A DNA stretch of 64,000 nt, from the NCBI GenBank assembly GCA_030144725.1, contig JASKMD010000010.1:4771045-4835044 (forward strand), written 5' to 3'. The position numbers were made by a program, and so were the translations under genes. This document shows positions 1 through 9,138 of this stretch, one piece after another. Positions within the stretch are counted from its first letter, which is position 1; each line of letters begins with the position of its first letter. The notes below the pieces were generated by a model, which ran no database searches, was not told the origin of the DNA, and worked only from the letters and a program-made list of their open reading frames with translations. The DNA is from Haematococcus lacustris (lineage: Eukaryota > Chlorophyta > Chlorophyceae > Chlamydomonadales > Haematococcaceae).

Positions 1-164
1 GCTGATGCCCCTGTCCGTCCTTCGACAACACTCAGGCAAATTAGTAACAGCATTTTTGAGATTCGGAGCCTCGGACTTGGTACATAGTCAAATGAAGGCA
101 TTGTAAGATTGGGGGTCGAAACTAAAATTCGTGATTTTGCGCGGTTGGTGAGATACGGCCATGC

Positions 165-520
165 TACAGTACTGTAGGTGTCTACAGTACTGTCGGGGTA
201 CCTCGCGAGTACACGAACAGTACTGTAGACACCTACAGTACTGTAGACCCCTACAGTACTGTAGGTGTCTACAGTACTGTCGGGGTACCTCGAGAGACCA
301 CTTACAGTACTGTAGGTACCTACAGTACTGTAGACATCTACAGTACTGTAGACATCTACAGTACTGTAGGTACCTCGAGGTACCTCGAGAGACCATTTAC
401 AGTACTGTAGGTACCTACAGTACTGTAGACATCTACAGTACTGTAGACATCTACAGTACTGTAGACATCTACAGTACCTCGAGGTACCTCGAGGTACCTC
501 GAGAGACCACTTACAGTACT
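165..520. repeat. Array of 18-bp units around the palindrome CTACAGTACTGTAG
   Basis: Units of about 18 bp contain the perfect palindrome CTACAGTACTGTAG followed by short variable linkers (ACACC, ACATC, GTACC), interspersed with GGTACCTCGAG stretches that are themselves palindromic. The array sits about 140 bp inside the Z0 terminus. Z1 and Z2 carry the same array at the matching place. Confidence 0.9.
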
Positions 521-599
521 GTAGCCTTTAAGCACTTAGAAAAATTCTGAACATCTCACTTGCATTCAAGGCCGTCCAACACTTAGTCGCAGCATCGTG

Positions 600-985
600 T
601 AGCCGGTATTGCAGCGATGGCATCGCACGAGGTTACCCATACTCGCAGCCGCATCTAGCCCATACTCGCAGCCACATACTCGGCAATCAACCTCGCGGCC
701 ACACAGCTGGTCCACAGATGGCATCGCACGAGGTTACCCATACTCGCAGCCACATCTAGCCCATACTCGCAGCCACATACTCGGCAATCAACCTCGCGGC
801 CACACAGCTGGTCCAGCAACGCAGAAGCATACCTGTGAGGCAGCTCGGTGCGAGGATCTCACCTCGCAGCCCACCTCGCAGCCATTTCCCTCGCAGCCAG
901 CCTCGCAGCCAGTTTCGCAGCCAGCCTCACAGCCAGCCTCGCAGCCAGCATCGCAGCTAGCCTCGCGGCCAGTTTCCTCGCAACG
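600..985. repeat. 108-bp duplicated segment and CTCGCAGCCA decamer repeats
   Basis: A segment beginning GATGGCATCGCACGAGG is repeated twice at about 110-bp spacing (616 and 718). It is followed at about 860-975 by decamers of the form CTCGCAGCCA. The same block occurs inverted at about 36830-37290 and 42240-42600 in Z1 and Z2, with two to three copies of the longer unit. It is noncoding. Confidence 0.8.
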
Positions 986-1302
986 ATTCTCCGCAATGAA
1001 TTGCAAGCATTGATGCACCAACGCAAGGCAGGTGCGACGTGTTGTGAGCAGCGAAGAGGCCAGACGGACTATGGTAAGAGCTTAGGACCAAGGTAAGAGC
1101 TTAGAAGGAGCTAGCATTGCGCAGCATAGCCCTTAGTATCCAGCCTAACCGCTACCACACCTGGTTGCTGCAGGTCTTACAATCACGCCTAGTACCCCGC
1201 TGATTACCACCCCCTCCCAGTCCCCCTCACCACCACCACCACCACCACCACCACCATTTCATCACCTCCCACAACGTTCCCACTGTTGCCTCCCTTGTGT
1301 TG

Positions 1303-1439
1303 CAGCCCAGCCCAGCCCAGCCCAGCCCAGCTCAGCCCAGCCCAGCCCAGCCCAGCCCAGCCCAGCCCAGCCCAGCCCAGCCCAGCCCAGCCCAGCCCAG
1401 CCCAGCCCAGCCCAGCCCAGCCCAGCCCAGCCCAGCCCA
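1303..1439. repeat. CAGCC pentamer microsatellite (about 27 copies)
   Basis: Nearly uninterrupted CAGCC repeats. The equivalent tract has about 185 copies in Z1 (35551-36476) and about 31 in Z2 (41704-41859), so this locus is highly variable in length. A CAC trinucleotide tract precedes it at about 1226-1257. Confidence 0.95.
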
Positions 1440-1483
1440 ACACTACTCTCCCACACTGCACTTCCTACTGAGGTGAGGACAAA

Positions 1484-1829
1484 CACTCCTACAATTTAGT
1501 CCCTGCGTTTGTCCCTGCGTTCTACCGACCTTGTCGGATTGGGCTGAAAATTTGATAGATGGCAGTTTTCGGAAAATAAAACATATTTTTCAAGAAAAAT
1601 ATTTGGAAAAATCCAAAAGCTGTTGCGCTGTGTCCCGCAACCTATCCCTGCACTCATCCCTGCACTCTAGCCACAGGGCCACAGCGCAGCCGCCTTTGAT
1701 TTTTTTAAAATATTTTATCTGAAAAATATGTTTTATATTCTGCAAACTACCATCTATCAAAATTTCAGCCCGATCGGACAAGGTTGGTCAAAACGCAGGG
1801 ACGGACGCAGGGATTAATTTGTAGGAGTG
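1484..1829 (+). mobile_element. MITE family 2, copy a (346 bp)
   Basis: The element starts CACTCCTACAATTTAG and ends with the inverted TTAATTTGTAGGAGTG. The terminal inverted repeats are imperfect over about 80 bp (TCCCTGCG...CCGACCTTGTC...GATAGATGG on both sides). The flanks are AA on both sides, a 2-bp target duplication. Two more copies lie at 8204 and 44996. No open reading frame; the whole unit can fold into one hairpin. Confidence 0.85.
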
Positions 1830-2279
1830 AAGGAAGGTGGGTAGTAATGGAGGGCTGCTACACCTGCCCCTCCATCTGCCAGCTCTACATCTCCCTACTC
1901 TAATGGTGAGTGCATCCAGTACCCATGTCCAATGTTTGCTTCCGTTGACAAATCGTCACACCATTCACTCCGGCAAATTAAGGCCTGGCTGGCTTGGAAA
2001 ACTTGAGAGTTCAGCTCTGAAACTTGGTATGTAGGCTGATGTGACCTAGGGGAGTACAAGACTCTCTTGGGCCAAAGTGTAATTCTCAGTCGTTGGGGAG
2101 TTGCCGGACCAGGTGTGGGTCTGTGACCCTGATTTTGGCTAAGGGAGTTGGCACCGAGTGACCAAAGTAAGCTTTCATGAAATGTGAGTATGAGCGATTG
2201 TAAAGGATGGTTACAGCTGCCCAACTTAGTAGGTGGCATGCAAAAAGTCCCAGCCAGTGATGAGCTATGGCCCCTTGTA

Positions 2280-2560
2280 GGTGACCCTGCGGAGGGTCAA
2301 GTACCCCTCTTGGCCGAAGTGGGGGTGACTTGACCCTCCGCAGGGTTTTGTGACCCTCCGCAGGGTCAAGTACTCCTCTTGCCCCAAGGGCGGGTGACCT
2401 GACCCTGCGGAGGGTCAGACGTGACCCTCCGCAGGTTTTTGTGACCCTCCGCAGGGTCACCGTTGCCTCACTTTCCTAGGCATTCCTGACCCTCCGCAGG
2501 GTCAACTGTGGCTCACGACCTAGGCAATCCTGACCCTGCGGAGGGTCACCTGTGGCTCAC
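2280..2560. repeat. Left subterminal cluster of the 18-bp near-palindrome
   Basis: Several copies of TGACCCTCCGCAGGGTCA and its variant TGACCCTGCGGAGGGTCA occur within 600 bp of the left end of W. The same palindrome forms a long array near the right end. Confidence 0.85.
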
Positions 2561-3380
2561 GATTTCAGGTCTGAAACTAGGTATGTAGGCTGCTGTAATA
2601 TTGAGGAATACATGTCTCTCTCGGGCCGAAGTGTAAATCTCAGTCGTTGGGGGAGTTGGTGGACCATCATGTTGCATAAAAAACATTATGTTGCATGGAG
2701 GCTGGCATGGAGGTTTCGCAAAGGAACCGCGAAGGAAGCGAAGGAACCGCGAAGGAAATCAGGTTGCCCCGTCAAGCTGGCATTAGCAGCCAGGAGCAGC
2801 CAGGAACCAAGCTATGCAGCCAACCTTTTCCTGCAGATAACATCGCAGCCAGGCAGCCACTCTCGCTTGACACATCGCAGCCAGGCAGCCACATTGCAGC
2901 CACGTTCTATAGCGGCCAACCTCCCAGCCAAGTTTGCAGACACGTAGCACAGTACTTCGCAGCCACCCTCGCATGCAGCTAGCGGCCCTCAGGCCTCGCA
3001 GACGTAGCAGCCAGCCTCAAGATCGCAACGCAGTACAACGATCGCAACGCAACATTTAACGCAACGCAACACCTCGCAGTGCACTGCAATGCAACGATTC
3101 GCAACACCTTGCAATAGCACTGACTGACAACATGTCACCCTCTTGCCGCAGGTCCTCCTACACATCCCCTCCCTCCCCCACTTTCACCACCACGTCCCAC
3201 TACAAAGGTACAAGCCAATGAGGATGGAGCATGGAGGTGAGCACGAAGCATGGAGCAAGTGGTGAGTGGCCGCCTTCCGCCCCTCAGTGGCCCTCATTAC
3301 TTAGCCTACACAGCCTTGCCAGCTAGCATGTCCTGTGTTTGCTGCAGGTCTAACGGAGTTTGCTGCAGGTCTGAGGGACC

Positions 3381-3516
3381 TTCCCTCCCTCCCTCCCTCC
3401 CTCCCTCCCTCCCTCCCTCCCTCCCTCCCTCCCTCCCTCCCTCCCTCCCTCCCTCCCTCCCTCCCTCCCTCCCTCCCTCCCTCCCTCCCTCCCTCCCTCC
3501 CTCCCTCCCTCCCTCC
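3381..3516. repeat. CCCT tetranucleotide microsatellite (about 34 copies)
   Basis: A pure tetramer tract inside W, bordered on the left by two successive TGCTGCAGGTCT motifs. It yields long open frames on both strands (PSLP or GREG repeats) that I treat as artefacts. Confidence 0.95.
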
Positions 3517-4639
3517 CCTGCCCAGTACAACGCAACGCACAACACGCACAACGCAACGTACAACGCAACGTGCAGATGTCGACAGCTGGTGCATGACAGG
3601 TGTAGCAAGGACAGGTTTAAACAAGGAGCCAGCATGGAGTCAGCAAGGCATGACATGGAGCAATAGTGTAAGTGGCCAGCCCCTGCACATGAGTGGTCGC
3701 CAATGCCCAGCCTAAGTGCAAGGTTGCCTCTTGTTGGCTGCAGGTCTGATGGTCGAACTACTGCCCATTGCCCCCTTGCCCCTTCCCCCTTCCCTCCCCC
3801 GTCTCACCTTGCAGCCTTCCCTCCCCCGTCTCACCTTCCCTACCCCACCTTGCAGCCCTTGGCGTAGCAGCCTGGAACGGGCAACCTGGAGCGAGCAGCC
3901 TGGAGCGGGCAGCCCCCTCCCCTCCTTCAGCCCAGCCCAGCCCAGCCCAGCCTGGAGCCCAGCCCAGCCCAGCCCAGCCTGGAGCCCAGCCCAGCCCGAT
4001 TAGAGGTGTTTGCCCACAGCAAGCATGGCCCAGCAGCCAGGAGTTGGGTGCTATGGGGCAGTAACCGCCAGCCCACCCCTTGTTGTTGAAGGTTTGACGG
4101 TAACCCTCCTGCCTTTTGGCCCCTTCCTCCTTCCCTCTCCTGTCCCACCACCACCACCACCACCTCCCAGTCCGCCACCCCGTCTACTTCCCCCCTCCCT
4201 AAAGGCCAGCCTTGGGCGGGCAGCATGGAGCGCACGCAATTAGTAGCAGCCAGCCTACTCTAGTCATGCCATGCCCAAGGTGGTGTGGTGGTGTGGTGGT
4301 GGTGGTGTTATTGTTGGTGTGGTGTTGTTGTCACTTGTCACCTTATGTGAAGGTGTTGCAAGGCGGTAGTGCATCAATGCATTTGCTTGGCATTTCTGTA
4401 GGGAGGTGCCGCGGGGTGATGGTGCATGGAGACATGTGCTAAGGAGTAGCGTAGTGAGGTGTTGCGGGGTGTTTGGATGTCGAGTGTGTTTTGCGGAGGT
4501 GTGTCGAGGTGTTTCAACGTGATGACATGTACTTTGCTGTATCTTTGCGAGTTGTTGTGAAGTGTTTGAGCGTGGAGACGTATGTTTGGTAGTGCCTAAG
4601 CGAGGTGTTGCGAGTTGTGTTAACGTTGAGACATGTGCA

Positions 4640-5275
4640 AGTAATGCCTAGGAAATGAGCCAGCTGTGACCCTCCGCAGGGTCAGAAATGCCTAGGAAAT
4701 GAGCCAGCTGTGACCCTCCGCAGGGTCAGAAATGCCTAGGAAATGAGCCAGCTGTGACCCTCCGCAGGGTCAGAAATGCCTAGGAAATGAGCCGGTTGTG
4801 ACCCTCCGCAGGGTCAGAAATGCCTAGGAAATGAGCCAGCTGTGACCCTCCGCAGGGTCAGAAATGCCTAGGAAATGAGCCAGCTGTGACCCTCCGCAGG
4901 GTCAGAAATGCCTAGGAAATGAGCCGGCTGTGACCCTCCGCAGGGTCAGAAATGCCTAGGAAATGAGCCAGCTGTGACCCTCCGCAGGGTCAGAAATGCC
5001 TAGGAAATGAGCCAGCTGTGACCCTCCGCAGGGTCAGAAATGCCTAGGAAATGAGCCGGCTATGACCCTCCGCAGGGTCAAAAATGCCTAGGAAATGAGC
5101 CGGCTGTGACCCTCCGCAGGGTCAGAAATGCCTAGGAAATGAGCCAGCGGTGACCCTCCGCAGGGTCAGAAATGCCTAGGAAGCGAGCCTAGCGGTGACC
5201 CTCCGCAGGGTCAGGACTGACCCTGCGGAGGGTCACACTGACCCTGCGGAGGGTCACACTGACCCTGCGGAGAAT
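4640..5275. repeat. 44-bp tandem array carrying the W palindrome (13 units)
   Basis: Thirteen units of 44-45 bp, each made of GAAATGCCTAGGAAATGAGC plus a short linker and TGACCCTCCGCAGGGTCA. They are followed by two copies and a fragment of the GC-swapped variant TGACCCTGCGGAGGGTCA. Units differ by only one or two bases, so the array was homogenised recently. It ends about 150 bp from the right end of W, as expected for a subterminal array. Confidence 0.95.
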
Positions 5276-5423
5276 ATCTACTCAACTTATTGAAACCGCG
5301 ATTACAGCTCAACCACTTCGAGTTAGAGGGAGTTATTGACGGCGATGGGTCGCCCTTGCGATGGGCTATCCACGGTATACCTCAGCGGAAACTGCCGTCT
5401 CGGCCTTAATTACCCGGAGTGTT

Positions 5424-6495
5424 GCCGCAGGTCTTGTGCGCCTACACCTGAGACTATCGATGCCCTCCCCACTTCTCTCGCCCTCCCCATGGACCTCCCC
5501 TTCCCTTCCCTCCCCTTCCTCCCCTTCCTCCCACACACATATACACCACACCCCAGCAAAAGGTGAGTGCAGGTATGTGGCACCCTGTACCCACCTTAAC
5601 CGCTAGCATGCCCCTTGTCCCGCTGCAGGATTGATCGTCACACCCTTCCCCATCCCCTTTTTCTCCCCTTTCCCACGCCCACCACCAACGCCCAGCTTGT
5701 CGTCCCTCCACTTCCACCTCTACCCACCCCCCACTTCCCCCCTCCCCGTCACCTCTCCCCTGACATCCCAGCAGCCAGGAGAAAGCCCACCCCACCCACC
5801 CTCTTCCCACCCCTCCCTTCCCCCTCTCCCACCCTCTCCCCTCCCATACTTGTCAAGCCTCCTCTTCCCCTCTCCCACCCTTCGATTGACGTGGCATCGC
5901 AACCCCCACCTCACCCCACCTTCCCTTCCCTACACCCTACACTCCCCACCGCAGTCCCACCCCACTGGCGCAAGGGACATGTTGCCTGGTGTGAGCAGGT
6001 AGGAGGCCAGGAGGACCACAAAGGTAAGGCCACGGTGATAGCTAACACAGTGCCCAGCCTGGTCACCCTACCGCACGTGCACGCCCTTTGGTTGCAGGTC
6101 TAGTGGGCACCTCCCTTCCACTTCCCTTTCCCCTACACAACCACCCCCTCCCAATTCATCCTCCCCCGCCCCCGCCCCCGCCCCCGCCCCCGCCCCCGCC
6201 CCCGCTCCCTCCCCTGCCCCCACCCCCACCCATGCCCCCACCCACCCCAACCCATGCCCCCAACCCATGCCCCACCCACCCAAACCCATGCCCCCAACCC
6301 AACCCACCCCCGCCCAGCCCAACCCGGTTGAGCCTCCCGCCTCCCCACCTCCCGCCTCCCTGCCTCCCGCCTCCCCGTCTCCCGCCTCCCTGCCTCCCAC
6401 CTCCCGCCTTCCACATCTACCCCCCCTCCCCGCCTTCACTCTTCCACTCCCCCCCCTTCCTAGCAGCAGTCATCAAGCAGCCAAAAGGTAGGTAG
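5424..6495 (+). other. C-rich Z block with splice-site-like junctions
   Basis: CT-rich, low-complexity segments alternate with intron-like segments. Examples are AAGGTGAGTGC (about 5559) to CCGCTGCAG (about 5629), and AAAGGTAAGG (about 6020) to TTGGTTGCAG (about 6098). The same block occurs inverted at about 34480-35540 and 40570-41700. It may be captured and degenerated gene sequence; I see no protein domain. Confidence 0.5.
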
Positions 6496-7552
6496 GTGCT
6501 ACAGTGCCCCTACTATATCTGCTGTTGCGCCCCTGCTGCTGCTGCTGCTGCCCCCCTACTGCTGCTGCTGCTGCGCCCCTGCTGCTGCTGCTGCCCCCCC
6601 CCGCTGCTGCTGCTGCTGCTGCCCCCCTACTGCTGCTGCTGCTGCGCCCCTGCTGCTGCTGCTGCTGCCCCCCTGCTGCTGCTGCTGCTGCCCCCCTACT
6701 GCTGCTGCTGCCCCCCCCCCTGCTGCTGCTGCCACCCATGCTGCTGCTGCCTACAGTACTGTAGGTGTCTACAGTACTGTAGACATCTACAGTACTGTAG
6801 ACACCTACAGTACTGTAGACTCCTACAGTACTGTAGACATCTACAGTACTGTAGACACCTACAGTACTGTAGACACCTACAGTACTGTAGACACCTACAG
6901 TACTGTAGACACCTACAGTACTGTAGACACCCTACAGTACTGTAGACACCTACAGTACTGTAGACACCTATAGTACTGTAGACACCTACAGTACGGTAGA
7001 CACCTACAGTACTGTAGGCAGCAGCAGCATGGGTGGCAGCAGCAGCAGGGGGGGGGGCAGCAGCAGCAGTAGGGGGGCAGCAGCAGCAGCAGCAGGGGGG
7101 CAGCAGCAGCAGCAGCAGGGGCGCAGCAGCAGCAGCAGTAGGGGGGCAGCAGCAGCAGCAGCAGCGGGGGGGGGCAGCAGCAGCAGCAGGGGCGCAGCAG
7201 CAGCAGCAGTAGGGGGGCAGCAGCAGCAGCAGCAGGGGCGCAACAGCAGATATAGTAGGGGCACTGTAGCACCTACCTACCTTTTGGCTGCTTGATGACT
7301 GCTGCTAGGAAGGGGGGGGAGTGGAAGAGTGAAGGCGGGGAGGGGGGGTAGATGTGGAAGGCGGGAGGTGGGAGGCAGGGAGGCGGGAGACGGGGAGGCG
7401 GGAGGCAGGGAGGCGGGAGGTGGGGAGGCGGGAGGCTCAACCGGGTTGGGCTGGGCGGGGGTGGGTTGGGTTGGGGGCATGGGTTTGGGTGGGTGGGGCA
7501 TGGGTTGGGGGCATGGGTTGGGGTGGGTGGGGGCATGGGTGGGGGTGGGGTC
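6225..7552. repeat. 1.3-kb near-perfect palindrome
   Basis: The arms 6225-6760 and 7020-7552 are inverted copies of each other, down to rare variants such as the single 'aaacccatgcc' deviation in the CCCATGCC repeats. The centre, 6760-7019, is the 18-bp palindromic array. The arms include GCT/CAG runs broken by C6 or G6 tracts. Arm identity looks close to complete by eye. Confidence 0.85.
6760..7019. repeat. 18-bp palindromic array at the palindrome centre
   Basis: About fourteen units of TACAGTACTGTAGACACC with small variants, lying between the inverted arms. Confidence 0.9.
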
Positions 7553-8203
7553 TCTTGTAAATAGGGTACCATGCTGTTCTTCACATTACTCAAACCACCA
7601 TTTGCTACCGCGATTGCACCGTCAGCTTCTGCGTGCTATAAATAGTGAGAGGCGTTGAAGCGTAGGCCCGCAAGCTCGATATGGATATTTGTGCCGAAAG
7701 TTGTGTCCACGCAATAAGGTCGCCATAGGGAGCTACATACATACGTGTAAGGTCTAAGGCCGGGGCCCGTCTCTACCGCAAGCTAGGTCCGTTCTGTCGG
7801 TTGTACTGGGTACCTCGGCTTGCAAGCTCCCGCAAAGCTGTGGATGTTGATGATGCCCCGCAATCACAACAAACTCGTGCACCGCACCCTCCCGTGTAAT
7901 ATCGAGTGCGGCAGAGATTGCCCCAAAAGTTGTTTGCGGTTGGCCCTCAACCATCCATCATTACATCTAACCTCACATCATTACATCATGACTCTTAGCC
8001 TACATCATTACATCACCACTTGTGGTCCTGCCAATCACTGCATGCATGGTATGGGCAAGGGATCTGACTCTTGCAAGGGCTGGTCTCAGGGTCGATACCT
8101 AACCCTAGAGGCTGAATAATGCTGGGCTCGGCAACATAGGCACGCTTTGTTGTCAGCGCATTTGCATAGCACTGTCGGGATAGCAAACGAGCTTGGGCTA
8201 CAT
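7553..8203 (+). repeat. Left-end block of Z (copy in Z0)
   Basis: Unique-looking sequence of about 640 bp, repeated with few differences at 25795-26440 (Z1) and, with its first part deleted, at 38133-38583 (Z2). It contains a TATAAATAG box at 7637-7645 (25877-25885 in Z1). The block ends in GAGCTTGGGCTAC, where MITE family 2 inserted. No long open frame. Confidence 0.85.
7637..7645 (+). promoter_or_regulatory. Candidate TATA box in the Z left block
   Basis: TATAAATAG is conserved in Z0 and Z1. It would drive transcription toward the palindromic arrays. There is no further promoter evidence. Confidence 0.25.
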
Positions 8204-8549
8204 CACTCCTACAATTTAGTCCCTGCGTTTGTCCCTGCGTTCTACCGACCTTGTCCGATCGGGCTGAAAATTTGATAGATGACGGTTTTCAGAAAATAAA
8301 ACATATTTTTCAAGAAAAATATTTGGAAAAATCAAAAAGCTGTTGCGCTGTGGCCCGCAACCTATCCCTGCACTAATCCCTGCACTCTAGCCACAGGGTA
8401 ACAGCGCAGCCGCCTTTGATTTTTTTTAAGTATTGTTTCTGAAAAATATGTTTTATATTCTGCAAACTACCATCTATCAAAATTTCAGCCCGATCGGACA
8501 AGGTCGGTCAACACACAGGGACGGACGCAGGGATTAATTTGTAGGAGTG
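8204..8549 (+). mobile_element. MITE family 2, copy b (346 bp)
   Basis: Same termini and length as the copy at 1484. It is flanked by AT on both sides. Z2 (about 38580) shows the empty site GGGCTACATTGAGTTG with a single AT, which proves the boundaries and the 2-bp duplication. Confidence 0.9.
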
Positions 8550-8615
8550 ATTGAGTTGTTCCTGCATGGGGGTGAAGGGGGCATGGGGGTTAAGGATGCA
8601 TGGGGGGAAGGCAGC

Positions 8616-9035
8616 TACAGTACTGTAGGGGTCTACAGTACTGTAGACACCTACAGTACTGTAGACACCTACAGTACTGTAGACACCTACAGTACTGTAG
8701 ACATCCTACAGTACTGTAGACATCTACAGTACTGTAGACACCTACAGTACTGTAGACACCTACAGTACTGTAGACATCCTACAGTACTGTAGACACCTAC
8801 AGTACTGTAGACACCTACAGTACTGTAGACATCTACAGTACTGTAGACACCTACAGTACTGTAGACACCTACAGTACTGTAGACACCTACAGTACTGTAG
8901 ACATCCTAAAGTACTGTAGACACCTACAGTACTGTAGACACCTACAGTACTGTAGACACCTACAGTACTGTAGACACCTACAGTACTGTAGACATCTACA
9001 GTACTGTAGACACCTACAGTACTGTAGACTCCTAC
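8616..9035. repeat. 18-bp palindromic array next to the LINE
   Basis: About 23 units of the CTACAGTACTGTAG palindrome with linker ACACC or ACATC. The array ends abruptly where the LINE 5' region begins. It is not resumed on the far side of the LINE. Confidence 0.9.
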
Positions 9036-9138
9036 AGGAATTTCGGTTTGAAATTTCGATAGCGATTTCCTGGAGCATCTACGCCAGTTCTCAACGACCT
9101 GTTAGCAGGACGGTGACGAGCAAGCCGAGAGCTTCCAA

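Larger units (their letters stand above)
1966..5421 (+). mobile_element. W: 3.46-kb non-autonomous TIR transposon inserted in Z0
   Basis: It begins CACTCCGGCAAATTAAGGC and ends in the inverted form GGCCTTAATTACCCGGAGTG, with TT immediately outside on both sides. The uninterrupted target can be read inverted in Z1 (about 35425) and Z2 (about 41575), where the same sequence carries a single TT. This fixes both boundaries. Inside are the near-palindrome TGACCCTCCGCAGGGTCA in arrays near both ends, a TCCC microsatellite, GCAGCCAGGC decamers and C-rich blocks with splice-site-like junctions. The stretch 1990-2290 resembles part of repeat Q in reverse. No transposase is visible, so mobilisation in trans is inferred. 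Confidence 0.85.
29..9035 (-). mobile_element. Z0: rearranged copy of the large CACTC-terminus transposon Z
   Basis: The left edge is a terminal sequence CACTCAGGCAAATTAG at 29, preceded by AA. It equals the inverted right end of Z1 (37858) and Z2 (43597). From 29 to about 6890 the content is the reverse complement of the right half of Z1/Z2: the same palindromic array, CTCGCAGCCA decamers, CAGCC pentamers and CT-rich blocks. From about 6890 the sequence turns back through a palindrome, and at 7553 it jumps to the left-end block found at about 25790 in Z1. The second terminus of Z is not found before the LINE. No coding sequence is credible here; long open frames are repeat translations. Whether the mosaic is real or partly a misassembly cannot be told from sequence alone. 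Confidence 0.6.

Noticed and set aside
8616..9035. CRISPR-like regular palindromic repeats (also 38649-39900 and 4640-5275)
   Set aside because: There are no unique spacers of constant length; linkers are part of the repeat. The context is eukaryotic, with spliced genes and transposons.
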